NCBI GenBank assembly: GCA_049670505.1
Contig: JBATTK010000140.1
Span: forward strand, 1 to 27,165
Reading direction: 5' to 3'
DNA length: 27,165 nt
From: JBATTK01 sp049670505
Lineage (GTDB): Bacteria > Bacteroidota > Bacteroidia > Flavobacteriales > Flavobacteriaceae
Below, piece by piece: positions 16,095 to 24,416 of the stretch; positions within the stretch are counted from its first letter, which is position 1, and each line of letters starts with the position of its first letter. Below the pieces are notes generated by a model. That model was not told where the DNA came from. It saw only the letters and a list, made by a program, of their open reading frames with translations, and searched no databases. The translations under genes were made by a program, and so were the position numbers.

Positions 16095-17150
16095 CTAAGA
16101 CACCTTTCTAATTTCGTTACCATCCTTATCGGTCAATCCAAATCCATCGACCAATAACCATAGGTCGGGGTTCTTGACCGCCATTTTATTGATTTGGCCT
16201 TCAATATTGGTCAATATCATTTCAAAGTGGGTTTTAATGTTTTCCTGCAGCTTTTCGGCAGCTTTTGCATGTGATGACGCCTCATTTGATGGCTTTTTGA
16301 CCTCATCTAAATAAACGTCCGCCAAATCGGTTCCTTTAGGATATTCGGTTTGGCTTTCCATCCAATCGTTTACCGCTATTTTGAATCCAACACTATTCAG
16401 TTCGACGGCAACGTTAAGCCATTCGTAATATTCGCTTTTATCGGGAAACGCCACAACGTTATAATCCTTGATCGGTTTTAGCATTTCATATTTAAAACCC
16501 TGTTTGCTCCCGGTGGCCATCCAAAGGTATCCAGGTTTAAGGATGCTCATTATGACCGCTGTCTTTTCCCCCTCTACCAAAGCTATGGTACGGGTTTTCT
16601 TTTCGTTGATTAGGTGCAATCCAAATAGGCATTGTTTCAGGTTGAAATCCTTTAGCTTTAGAACACTGCGGACACTGCTGATCAATGCCTTTCCCTGACC
16701 GTTTCGTGACCGTTTACCAAGAGTTTTATCGTATAACATTACTTTGCCATGCCGTACCCTATTTTGGTCGTCTATCTGCCAAAATATGTTAGCCCCCTGC
16801 CAATGTTTCGATGTCCCTATGCAATAGGTCAAGATTGCCCGTTTGACCTCATCGGGATTGAACGCCGTCCTTAGAAATTGCACAAAATTGTTATACCTAA
16901 AGTTCCGGCCACATTTTGAAATCAATTCGGGATCGTGGTAACTGGTCAACTTAGGTCGTTCAAAATGTAATTCCCTTTTGTATTCCATCTTATCCAATTC
17001 GGGCAAAAAGGTTTCCCCGCATGAATGGCAATGGCCTTTGTTTTCATACCCAACGTAAGGGGCAAATTTCCCGTCCCGGTTCTTTTTTCCGCATGGGCAA
17101 TATTGTACCCTGCTGCGCCTTCTATCAAACTTCAAATCGTTGGTTTCCAT
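16095..17150 (-). CDS. Primase-like protein with zinc finger and toprim-like domain (DUF6371-type)
   Basis: 351 residues. The N terminus carries a zinc finger (YCPCG with C18 and C20, CHSCG with C41 and C44). The middle holds FWQIDDQNRVRHGKVMLYD, a strand-rich segment I associate with DUF6371 proteins. A toprim-like core follows: IALVEGEKTAVI with E193/E195 and VVAFPDKSEYYEW with D237. This order (zinc finger, then toprim) is that of DnaG-type and phage primases; there is no helicase part here, which the separate DUF3987 gene may supply. Iteron-like repeats lie directly upstream at 17171-17350. Its likely role is to prime replication of the element. Confidence 0.78.
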   Translation of the reverse strand: METNDLKFDRRRSRVQYCPCGKKNRDGKFAPYVGYENKGHCHSCGETFLPELDKMEYKRELHFERPKLTSYHDPELISKCGRNFRYNNFVQFLRTAFNPDEVKRAILTYCIGTSKHWQGANIFWQIDDQNRVRHGKVMLYDKTLGKRSRNGQGKALISSVRSVLKLKDFNLKQCLFGLHLINEKKTRTIALVEGEKTAVIMSILKPGYLWMATGSKQGFKYEMLKPIKDYNVVAFPDKSEYYEWLNVAVELNSVGFKIAVNDWMESQTEYPKGTDLADVYLDEVKKPSNEASSHAKAAEKLQENIKTHFEMILTNIEGQINKMAVKNPDLWLLVDGFGLTDKDGNEIRKVS

Positions 17151-17170
17151 ACTAATTTATTTTGAACGGT

Positions 17171-17350
17171 GGCAAAGTTGGCAAAGTTGACAAACTCCAA
17201 TGACAACGGGGCTTAACAGGTTTTCTACACTTTGTCAAGGTTTGGCAAAGTTGGCAAAGTCTCGTTTTTTTAGCAAAGTTGAAATCGGTGTAATTGATTG
17301 ATTTTATGTTGTTTACGATACACTTTGCCAAGATTGTCAACTTTGCCAAG
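17171..17350. repeat. Iteron cluster between helicase-like and primase-like genes
   Basis: The unit GGCAAAGTT, exact or with one to three changes, occurs about ten times in 180 bp. Forward copies start at 17171, 17180, 17189, 17244, 17253 and 17272, with directly abutting pairs. Inverted copies (CTTTGTCAA or CTTTGCCAA type) occur near 17230, 17323, 17332 and 17341. Left clusters point one way and the right cluster the other. The AT-rich tract 17261-17320 lies between them. It resembles an iteron-type replication origin; an operator array for the primase gene is the alternative. An open frame through it has periodic leucine/threonine/lysine repeats and is not coding. Confidence 0.65.
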
Positions 17351-17353
17351 GGG

Positions 17354-18661
17354 TCAAGAATATTTCTTTTTGTACTGGCCATATTTTAACTCTTTATGGG
17401 TGTTGTAGTTATGGAACAAATGACCGTTTTTTAGTAATCTATCCCCTGTCCTTTCCGGCACTCCTTTTTCTCTGAACAGGGGCAATACATCGACCCTTTT
17501 AAATTCGTTGGGCAAACTATCGTATAGATCCCTTTGGGATGCCGTGAGGTCTTCCAAAGGATTCTTTACCATGATACGATCATGAACCTTTAGGGCGTTC
17601 AATCTGAAATATTCGACCAACTTGATCGCATCGTTCAAACTCTTTTCGCCTAGACCGATATGATACTTGCCGGTGGTGGCTTGGTGCATCATTTCCAATA
17701 TCAAGGCCAAACGCCATACATAGGTTTCCAGTTTGGACTGTATGGCCGTTTCCAAATGGTCGTTGAACGATTCGGCAGCTTTTTGATGTTGCCATTCTTT
17801 GAACAGTCCTATCGTTGGGGCATCCGCTCTAATGGTCTGCATAGGCGCATCCAAAAGATTACCGATCAATCGCTTGTAGTTTTCTTGGTGTACGCCGTCA
17901 ATTTTCATCCCGGTAAACAAATTAGGTTTCAAATTGTCCGGGTACACGAAAAGAAACCTATCCAAAAAACCGTCATTGCTTCGGTCGCCCTTTGCCATTC
18001 CCTTTAATACTTCTGGCTGCATACCTCCCAAGATATTGACATTGGTCTGCTCGATCCGTATCGGTTCTTTGGTGATTCGGTCAACGGTCAATTCACTTCC
18101 GTTGAAAAGGTCAAGGTACATTTGTTGATCCCCTCCCTTTTTGTATTGGTCAAAGGAATTTATCCACCGCATCAGCTCATCCTGAAAAATCAAGACCCCT
18201 TTATCGTTGTACTGTAAACTATCGGCCAACTTTTCGGGCGTGAAATCCTTTAGGATGAATTTGGAATACATAGGTTTCCTGCCCCTTTTGTCCTTTTCCG
18301 ATTGTTCGTACTCGTCCCATTTTATTTTGTACTCCTTGAACGCCTTACTATCCTTTTTCTCGATGGGCTTTTTTGCAAACTGCAAAGGGTGCGTTTTGCC
18401 CGTACCCGGTCGCCCTATAATGGATAACCATAGTATCGGTTTGGCAATGTAGCTGCCATTATCAAGATTGATAGTATTACCTATGGCCGTAGCTGCTACG
18501 GACAATATCCCGGCACTAAAGTAATCGGGGTTATGGCCAACCGTCTTTTTGGCATTATGGATAAGATTTTGAATTGCTTCCGGGAATACTTCTAAAGGAA
18601 ATCCCGTATTTCCGCTTCGCATTGCGTTGTCTATTGCAACACTTAGATTGATTAGTGCCAT
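17354..18661 (-). CDS. DUF3987 P-loop protein (replicative helicase-like)
   Basis: 435 residues with Walker A GRPGTGKT at 83-90 and Walker B GVLIFQDE at 155-162, preceded by the family's AGILSVAATAIGN stretch and followed by LDLFNGSELTVDRITKEPIR, INILGG-type sensor (VNILGGMQPE) and the arginine-finger-like GFLDRFLFVYP. DUF3987 proteins accompany primases in bacteroidetal mobile elements and are taken as replication helicases or initiators. Here the gene starts 3 bp after the 127-aa gene and ends 4 bp from the iterons, with the primase-like gene beyond. The tail (residues 380-435) looks like a winged helix that could bind the iterons; this last point is inference. Confidence 0.87.
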   Translation of the reverse strand: MALINLSVAIDNAMRSGNTGFPLEVFPEAIQNLIHNAKKTVGHNPDYFSAGILSVAATAIGNTINLDNGSYIAKPILWLSIIGRPGTGKTHPLQFAKKPIEKKDSKAFKEYKIKWDEYEQSEKDKRGRKPMYSKFILKDFTPEKLADSLQYNDKGVLIFQDELMRWINSFDQYKKGGDQQMYLDLFNGSELTVDRITKEPIRIEQTNVNILGGMQPEVLKGMAKGDRSNDGFLDRFLFVYPDNLKPNLFTGMKIDGVHQENYKRLIGNLLDAPMQTIRADAPTIGLFKEWQHQKAAESFNDHLETAIQSKLETYVWRLALILEMMHQATTGKYHIGLGEKSLNDAIKLVEYFRLNALKVHDRIMVKNPLEDLTASQRDLYDSLPNEFKRVDVLPLFREKGVPERTGDRLLKNGHLFHNYNTHKELKYGQYKKKYS

Positions 18662-18664
18662 GGC

Positions 18665-19048
18665 CTAGAATAATTTGATTTGGTTGGAGTTATCCAAACC
18701 GTCAAATTCATCGGGATTGGTACTTATTAACCTCGCAGGGTGCTTCGTATAGGGACAAATCACGTCATTTGTGGACTGTTTAAGTAGTCCTATACCCTCA
18801 AAGTACCGTTTGTACCTACAAGCAGCCTCAACGGGTATTTCGGTGGCCATGCAAAGTACCTTTTTTGTAGTAGTGACATACTTTAGAGAAATATAAAACA
18901 ACTGTTCTTCTCCGTACTTCTTTTTGATTTCAGAAAAGCGTAAGCCCTCCCCTTTTTCTATCTCCTTTAAGATAGCCTTTAGGATCAATTCCCTATCTTT
19001 GCCCTGTTCGCCGTCAAACGAATTAAGGCCGTTGGTTGTATTTTCCAT
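18665..19048 (-). CDS. Conserved hypothetical protein, 127 aa, of the replication operon
   Basis: I recognise this as a recurrent companion of DUF3987 genes in Bacteroidetes elements but know no function. Features are a helical N-terminal half (RELILKAILKEIEKGEGL), then YVTTTKKVLCMATEIPVEAACRYKRYFEGIGLL, which reads like a winged-helix DNA-binding segment, then VICPYTKHPARLISTNPDEF. It starts 6 bp after the AlpA-like gene and ends 3 bp before the DUF3987 gene, so all three are surely one operon. It could be a regulator or loader for the helicase. Confidence 0.75.
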   Translation of the reverse strand: MENTTNGLNSFDGEQGKDRELILKAILKEIEKGEGLRFSEIKKKYGEEQLFYISLKYVTTTKKVLCMATEIPVEAACRYKRYFEGIGLLKQSTNDVICPYTKHPARLISTNPDEFDGLDNSNQIKLF

Positions 19049-19054
19049 GGCCTT

Positions 19055-19333
19055 TTATTTTTTTAGTGGTTTAACAGCGTTCAGCACCTCATCTTTCTTG
19101 TAGTACACTCGATTTCCGATACCGTAGCTTTGCAGCTTATTTTGCTTCGTGTAGTGCCAAAGGGTCGTTTTATTAATGTTCAACAATTGGCATACCTCAT
19201 CCCGTGTGAGTAGATCGTTATCGGGTTCAGGTTTTTTCAGGTTTTCGGCCAGTACTTCTTTAATGGCCATCTTGATTTTACCTACAAGGCTTGTTTCAGT
19301 AGTACCCTGCAAGATGATTTCATTTGCTTCCAT
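19055..19333 (-). CDS. AlpA/excisionase-like helix-turn-helix protein
   Basis: 92 residues. The C-terminal half is a MerR/HTH_17-type domain (LLTRDEVCQLLNINKTTLWH, then RVYYKKDEVLNAV), as in AlpA and excisionases; the N-terminal 40 residues are a helical extension. I use ATG 19333 (MEANEIIL); a TTG nine codons upstream is in frame but has less support. In satellites, AlpA-type proteins activate integrase, excision or replication operons. Here it heads the replication operon, and four 11 bp tandem repeats lie 68-111 bp upstream, which it or the XRE protein might bind. Confidence 0.85.
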   Translation of the reverse strand: MEANEIILQGTTETSLVGKIKMAIKEVLAENLKKPEPDNDLLTRDEVCQLLNINKTTLWHYTKQNKLQSYGIGNRVYYKKDEVLNAVKPLKK

Positions 19334-19400
19334 AACTCTTGTTTTAATGTTATGGAACAAATCACGTATTCAATTAGGGTTCAATAAAAGAGGGGGAAAA

Positions 19401-19444
19401 GGGAATAATTAGGGAATAATTAGGGAATAATTAGGGAATAACTA
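19401..19444. repeat. Four tandem 11 bp repeats upstream of the AlpA-like gene
   Basis: GGGAATAATTA occurs at 19401-19411, 19412-19422 and 19423-19433, and GGGAATAACTA at 19434-19444, followed by a partial GGGAAA. The period of 11 bp is close to one helical turn, so bound proteins would line up on one face. It lies between the stop of the 906-aa gene and the start of the replication operon, suggesting an operator or a second iteron array. Confidence 0.75.
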
Positions 19445-19468
19445 GGGAAAATGAATTTAATCGAATCT

Positions 19469-22189
19469 TCAACCATAATTTCGAGTAAGATCTTTCAATT
19501 TAGGCACTTCTGTATCATCATATTTGAAACTAGCTTTTTTAAAAGTTTTAAGTTCTATACTATGATTTTTTAAAACGTACGCCTTGTACTTTTCAATAGT
19601 AAAGTCGAATCTATACGTTGTCCTATTCGGATTATGCTCCCTCAAAAAGTAAAAAACATTGATGTGCTTTACTTTTTTATTATTATCATAATTTTCAATT
19701 AGATATTGGTATAAGTCAAAACCTTTTCGATTGAAGTGGTTTGCATCGTATTCTACTTGGGTTTCGTTTTCAGCTTTTTCTTTTTCGTGAGGATTTAATC
19801 TTCTCTTTATTTCATCAAAATTAGTTCTTAATTGTACCAAATGTCCAGAAATTTCAGTTAAAATCCTTAAAAATTCAGCAACTTCTTGGTTTGTTTTTTC
19901 CTGTATTCCATCAAAATCCGTAAAAACTACCAATCTATAGTTTTCATAGTCCCATCCCATCTTAACATTTATGTAATCCCCCAAAATGCTCAATCTAGAA
20001 TCTAGCACTTCGTTTTTCTGGAAAAGAAAAACTTCAATAAAATTGATGTTAGTATCAATTTTATCTTTGCTGTTCAAACCTAGAAAATGTGAATTCAGAC
20101 AACTATTCAACTTATCAAATTCGCTAGTTATATCAAGTTTAAAATCAAAACTTACATGATATTCTGTCTTATCATAGTTGGATATTAAGACTATCGAATT
20201 AAACCATTTGTCAATATTTGACACAATATTTCCCAAATCATTGGCAACAGAAGCTTTGCCAACTTCTTCTTTTTGTTCTAGTGATGATGGTTCATTACTA
20301 TTTTCAATATCAATTTTCTTGAATACTTCTAACCTGTCTATGTTTTCTTTTGTTGACCGTTGAGGTAGATTTTGATCAATAAACCTTTCTTTTTCAAAAT
20401 CAATACAGTTTTCGATTTTACTTTTCACTTCCTCAAAATGGATAACAATAGGGTTGCTCCGTGTCACTATACATAATTCTTTTTCAAGTTTCCCTATCAA
20501 TTCATCTATTCTATCAATACAGTAGCTTTGCATTTTTAAGGCCAATCCTATATTCCCATCACGGTTTAATTTTAAGGATATGACGTACGTATCAAATGAA
20601 TTTAAGAACCTGAAAAACTTTAGATATTCTCCATCAAATTTTCCTTTGTGTTTAGGGTCATTTGAATAAAAATGAAGATGGGCATATTTTGATATTTGTA
20701 TAGTGTAATTTAACAAACCTTTACAGTATTTGAGAAACCAAGTTAGCCAATCGACTCTGTCTGTAAATAATGAATTTTTGATTATTTCATATTTCCGAAT
20801 CTCATACCATCCTATTACTTTATTAGCATAATAAAGGTTGCTAGATTCGTTTTTATCCAAATTAGGCATCATTAATTCCTTAAAGGAGTTATTTCTCATA
20901 GCATTACCATAATCGGTAATGTTTGGTATAATCCTTACTATGGTTTGATGTTCTGTATTCATATTTGGGGTGGGTTGTTTTGAGCCTACTCCTTTCTTAC
21001 GACTTGTTTCTTCTAATTCGGATTGGGGCGGCACGCTACTTAGTAACGGCATAACCTCATCAATAAACTTCTTTTCGTCTGCAAACCATTCTTTTAAGAT
21101 TTTCCTATATTGTTTTTCTTCATCTTTTGACTTGTTTACATATCCCTGTTTCAACTTTAACTTTCTTTCGTTTAGAACAAGCTCCAGTTTTATTTTTTGA
21201 GGTTCTGTGAGTAATCCTTTTTCATAAAGAGAATGACTGTTTATGTCTGTCAACAGTCTATTTGTAAGATTTAGCAAAACGTTGATAAGGCTTTGTCTTG
21301 TATGCACCTTTGCTTTGGCCGTACCCAAATATTTGTTTACTTCGGGTTGACCATTTAAAATGGGTAGATGTTTTTCGTAGTGTGGTTTAAGTTTTGCGAA
21401 ATAGCTTACGTCAAAAGGAAATATTTTAAGCCATTTTTGATAAGTGGCCAATAAGATGTTTAAATCAGTTTTAAGATTATTACTAGGAGTTTGATGGGCA
21501 TTTAAAAAAGTTAATATGTTATCTTTCTTATCCTTTGAAATATCTTCATTATTGTTAAGCAAATTGACTACATAATTGAAATAGTCACTCAAAAATAAGG
21601 GTTCACCACATTTGGCGGGCATCTGCCCAAAACTCTGTACTGTGTAGTCAATGTAATCCGTTATATCCTTATAGTAGTTTTCTGAATTTTGATGATTGAT
21701 AATGTGTTGATTGGTATAAATAATTTTTTTTGTGACCATTTCAGGAACGGATACAAATGAAGCCCTATCGAACTCACCTAAATTGTTAAGGTTTGCATGA
21801 TGTTTGCAGCATAAGGGAAATGCTTTTTTCTTCCCATTACCCTCAAATTTTTCGGTTAGTCGCTTCACTAATACTTTTAGCACGTCTTGACAACCTTCAC
21901 AAGTGTTGTAGTCGTGTTCACCTATCGTTGCCTTTGTTTCAAAAGGCTTTTCATAAGCCCCGTCCAAATCCATTTGCCAAGCAATAGTTTTACCACAAAA
22001 ATCAACCGGGCTAATATCATTGATATAAAGTGTGGTATGCCTATCTTTCATTGTATCTAAACTTTTATGATGATTTCGGGTAGCCTTGTTTTTAACCAAC
22101 TCCTTTAATTTTTTGAGTTTGACATTATGGCGTTCAACCATACGTCTGTAAAAAATGATACCTTTATAATTCCACTTACGAAATGGCAT
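19469..22189 (-). CDS. Large protein of unknown function, 906 aa
   Basis: This is the largest gene of the element. Residues 95-135 hold a probable zinc site: C97/C100 (TCEGC) and C127/C128/H130/H131 (LCCKHH). A conserved-looking segment follows, EMVTKKIIYTNQHIINH, then DITDYIDYTVQSFGQMPAKCG (155-194) and TYQKWLKIFPFDVSYFAKLKPH. The middle is charged and helical. The last 80 residues (FDLYQYLIENYDNN, INVFYFLREHNPNRTTYRFD, FKYDDTEVPKLKDL) form a separate domain that I recall as the C terminus of other Flavobacteriia mobile-element proteins. There is no Walker motif, recognisable HNH or relaxase histidine cluster. It has its own promoter (22233-22240) and is strongly AT-rich. Function unknown. 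Confidence 0.8.
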   Translation of the reverse strand: MPFRKWNYKGIIFYRRMVERHNVKLKKLKELVKNKATRNHHKSLDTMKDRHTTLYINDISPVDFCGKTIAWQMDLDGAYEKPFETKATIGEHDYNTCEGCQDVLKVLVKRLTEKFEGNGKKKAFPLCCKHHANLNNLGEFDRASFVSVPEMVTKKIIYTNQHIINHQNSENYYKDITDYIDYTVQSFGQMPAKCGEPLFLSDYFNYVVNLLNNNEDISKDKKDNILTFLNAHQTPSNNLKTDLNILLATYQKWLKIFPFDVSYFAKLKPHYEKHLPILNGQPEVNKYLGTAKAKVHTRQSLINVLLNLTNRLLTDINSHSLYEKGLLTEPQKIKLELVLNERKLKLKQGYVNKSKDEEKQYRKILKEWFADEKKFIDEVMPLLSSVPPQSELEETSRKKGVGSKQPTPNMNTEHQTIVRIIPNITDYGNAMRNNSFKELMMPNLDKNESSNLYYANKVIGWYEIRKYEIIKNSLFTDRVDWLTWFLKYCKGLLNYTIQISKYAHLHFYSNDPKHKGKFDGEYLKFFRFLNSFDTYVISLKLNRDGNIGLALKMQSYCIDRIDELIGKLEKELCIVTRSNPIVIHFEEVKSKIENCIDFEKERFIDQNLPQRSTKENIDRLEVFKKIDIENSNEPSSLEQKEEVGKASVANDLGNIVSNIDKWFNSIVLISNYDKTEYHVSFDFKLDITSEFDKLNSCLNSHFLGLNSKDKIDTNINFIEVFLFQKNEVLDSRLSILGDYINVKMGWDYENYRLVVFTDFDGIQEKTNQEVAEFLRILTEISGHLVQLRTNFDEIKRRLNPHEKEKAENETQVEYDANHFNRKGFDLYQYLIENYDNNKKVKHINVFYFLREHNPNRTTYRFDFTIEKYKAYVLKNHSIELKTFKKASFKYDDTEVPKLKDLTRNYG

Positions 22190-22232
22190 TAAGTTTTACT
22201 TCGGTAGGCCTTTTGCCTTTTTTTTATTGAAA

Positions 22233-22240
22233 CAAATTTA
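22233..22240 (-). promoter_or_regulatory. Promoter -7 box of the 906-aa gene
   Basis: TAAATTTG on the minus strand is a perfect TAnnTTTG box, 43 bp before the start codon. The upstream box is poor (TTCG or TTGC at about the right distance), so an activator may be needed. The rest of the 22190-22405 gap shows nothing else. Confidence 0.45.
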
Positions 22241-22405
22241 GATAGATTGTTTCTGAACCGAAGCAATTGCACTTTCAGTATTTAAATTAGAAAACAAGAA
22301 TTCAAATAATTAAATATCAATTACTTATGACATAAATAGTATTGTTATTTGTTATGCAAAACAATTCTAAATGTGTTGATAATGAGCGATATAGCCAAAC
22401 CTTTT

Positions 22406-22924
22406 CTAAACCTTTTTATTGCTATTCTCGTTATCGTAATAATATTTCTTTAAGGTCGCTTTGGAAAGTCCAGTATCTATTCCTTTATCAATAAAATTCA
22501 AAAACAAATCATCTGTGGTATCAAGATACTTGTATTTTAAATGCTTCATTTCGGCAAGGAATAACTTAATTTTGGAATCATCTATTAAGGTTGGTTGTGT
22601 CTTTCGAGGTTTCAATAAACCCATTGTTAAAACATGATTATAAAGACTGTTTAGAAAATTGTGAAATCCTTTATAGACCTTTTTCCTTTTCCTGTACCGT
22701 AGATAAAAATCAAGCAAGTTAAAGTAAAGGCTTAGTGGGTAACTATCATATTTTTTACAGAAGGTAACCGCCTTTCTAACTGACCAATTTGCTTTATCAT
22801 TTCGGAAATTACGTCTACAAAATTCCATTATATCACATAATTCCTTTACGGCCATTCGTTGAAATGTCTTTTTTGGGTGTCGCCCCTTAAATATCAAAAA
22901 TTCAATTATTCTTTTCTCCGTCAT
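22406..22924 (-). CDS. Hypothetical protein, about 172 aa, cotranscribed with integrase
   Basis: I do not recognise this protein. It is strongly basic and rich in aromatic residues (FCRRNFRNDKANWSVRKAV, DFYLRYRKRKKVYKGFHNFL), and entirely helical, with no membrane segment. The last part (DTGLSKATLKKYYYD) resembles a short helix-turn-helix. I prefer ATG 22924, 4 bp after the integrase stop; an ATG at 22939 would overlap the integrase by 11 bp. Its position directly downstream of the integrase suggests a DNA-binding recombination partner, but that is guesswork from context and charge. Confidence 0.7.
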   Translation of the reverse strand: MTEKRIIEFLIFKGRHPKKTFQRMAVKELCDIMEFCRRNFRNDKANWSVRKAVTFCKKYDSYPLSLYFNLLDFYLRYRKRKKVYKGFHNFLNSLYNHVLTMGLLKPRKTQPTLIDDSKIKLFLAEMKHLKYKYLDTTDDLFLNFIDKGIDTGLSKATLKKYYYDNENSNKKV

Positions 22925-22928
22925 AATT

Positions 22929-24242
22929 CTACAAAACATTCTTTACTACCGTAAGTTGAGGTTCTTTCTTGCTCTTGGTCTGTAACTTGGTGAAATACTC
23001 TACCATCTGATAGGCATTGTCATAGGTGGTCTTCCCGATGTACTTTAAAAACATCTTTTCCGTACCGTGGCCGGTAATGTTAATCAGAACAGGAGTAGGT
23101 ATCTTACCGTAGAAATTCGTTGCAAATGATCGTCTGCAAACGTGGGATCCTATCAATTCATGCTTTGGGTAGATACCCTTTACGCTTGCCTTGATTCCTT
23201 TGCCTTTTCCACTTTCCCTTTTAAGTCCAAGAGTAGGCGCATCCAATCCGGCCAGCTTACAAATATCCTTTATGTATTCGTTGAAATTCTGCAACGATAT
23301 GAGGTAAGGGAATCCATCTTCCAAAATCTTTTCAGCCTCCGGCAACAATGGAACGGCCACTAGTTTGCCTGTTTTGCTCTGCTTTATTTCGATTACCCTG
23401 ATGCCATCCAGTTGTTTGATATTCCTTTCTGACGTACTCAAAAGGTCGCTTCCACGCTGACCGATAAGACAACCCAATAAAAGCCATTTACGAGCATTTA
23501 AAAGGGCTTCACGTTGCAAAAATATTTCCCCTATGGTTTTCTGTTCAGGTTCGGAAAGGTAGATGATTGCTTCGGGGGCTTTTTGTTCCGAAAAACTCCG
23601 TATGCTCTTCAGGGTCGTTGAGGTTTGTATTCCGTTCCTTTCAGCATCATAACAGACCGCTTTAAGATTATCGATGTTCTTACCTACGTAATTGATGGAA
23701 TACTTTTGGAAAAATAGCCAGTCTTTGAACACCTCAACGAATTTCAAATCTATTTCCTTGATTAAAACGGACTTGCCTTTTCGGTTTTCCTTTTCGTACC
23801 GATCAATCATTCCTTTAAAAGTGATATAACTTTTCACACGTCTCTCCGATAATCCCAAACCGCCTCTTTGATTGGGTCGGGTATTGGCCGTATCAATGAT
23901 ATGCTGGATGTAGTTTGTAAGAATGTCGAGTTTTACGACCGGCTTTTTGTTATTGATAACGTCAATCTCGTTTTCAAGCCATTGGGCGTTGATCGGGAAA
24001 CCATTTTTAACTGCATCGTTCAACCGTTTTTCAAGTTTGGTACTGAAATCTCCTAGATGGGTCTTTAGGTTCTTTAAATCTTCATCCTTTTGGATGGGTA
24101 AACCTTTTGCCATACTCCAATGTTTGGGGTTTACGGTCAAGCCCGTTTTACGTTTCCATTCTTTGCCCCTCCCTAAAGAAAGTCTAACAAAGATGTTGGC
24201 CTGTTCGGCCTTACTCTGAATAAGGAATTTTATAGATGCCAT
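22929..24242 (-). CDS. Tyrosine-type site-specific integrase
   Basis: A 437-residue Bacteroidetes-type phage integrase. Residues 1-100 are the arm-binding region, about 105-215 the core-binding SAM-like domain, and 225-415 the catalytic domain. The catalytic set is complete: R263 (GQRGSD), K290 (KQSKTGK), H367 and R370 (SHVCRRSFAT), H392 (TGHG) and Y401 (MFLKYIGKT). The gene reads away from the right attachment site, 174 bp from it. That gap holds its promoter and the TAGCCAACC pair. It should join the attachment sites at 12960-12972 and 24417-24429. Confidence 0.95.
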   Translation of the reverse strand: MASIKFLIQSKAEQANIFVRLSLGRGKEWKRKTGLTVNPKHWSMAKGLPIQKDEDLKNLKTHLGDFSTKLEKRLNDAVKNGFPINAQWLENEIDVINNKKPVVKLDILTNYIQHIIDTANTRPNQRGGLGLSERRVKSYITFKGMIDRYEKENRKGKSVLIKEIDLKFVEVFKDWLFFQKYSINYVGKNIDNLKAVCYDAERNGIQTSTTLKSIRSFSEQKAPEAIIYLSEPEQKTIGEIFLQREALLNARKWLLLGCLIGQRGSDLLSTSERNIKQLDGIRVIEIKQSKTGKLVAVPLLPEAEKILEDGFPYLISLQNFNEYIKDICKLAGLDAPTLGLKRESGKGKGIKASVKGIYPKHELIGSHVCRRSFATNFYGKIPTPVLINITGHGTEKMFLKYIGKTTYDNAYQMVEYFTKLQTKSKKEPQLTVVKNVL

Positions 24243-24273
24243 GATAAATACTATTTGAACAGTCTAAAATCAT

Positions 24274-24302
24274 CAATTCTAGCCAACCGTTAGCCAACCA
24301 AA
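24274..24302 (-). promoter_or_regulatory. Integrase promoter overlapping the right TAGCCAACC pair
   Basis: On the minus strand, TTTG (24299-24302), a 17 bp spacer, then TAGAATTG (24274-24281), one mismatch from TAnnTTTG. The spacer consists almost wholly of the two TAGCCAACC copies, so whatever binds them should also control the integrase. Confidence 0.5.
24280..24299 (+). repeat. Right subterminal TAGCCAACC pair
   Basis: TAGCCAACC occurs at 24280-24288 and 24291-24299, spaced 11 bp as in the left pair at 13020-13038. A lone TTAGCCATG lies near 24376. The pair is 118 bp from the right core; the left pair is 48 bp from the left core. Confidence 0.6.
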
Positions 24303-24416
24303 CCATAATTTTATCCAATTTATATCAACACGATTAAATCACATAGTTTGAGAAACCCCATGTTTACTAGCATGTTAGCCATGAATTTGATTTAATGGAA
24401 TTTACAGGGTAGCGTA

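Noticed and set aside
17152..17382. A 76-codon minus-strand frame between the DUF3987 and primase-like genes
   Set aside because: Its residues are periodic (LAKLTILAK, LCQLCQTLTK, LSTLPTLPP) only because it reads through the 9 bp iterons; it also overlaps the DUF3987 3' end.
19401..19444. CRISPR array
   Set aside because: The 11 bp units are head to tail with no spacers and no cas genes are nearby.
22200..22230. Plus-strand terminator AGGC-CTTTT-GCCT followed by eight T
   Set aside because: The stem is only 4 bp and no plus-strand gene precedes it; probably chance in an AT-rich leader.
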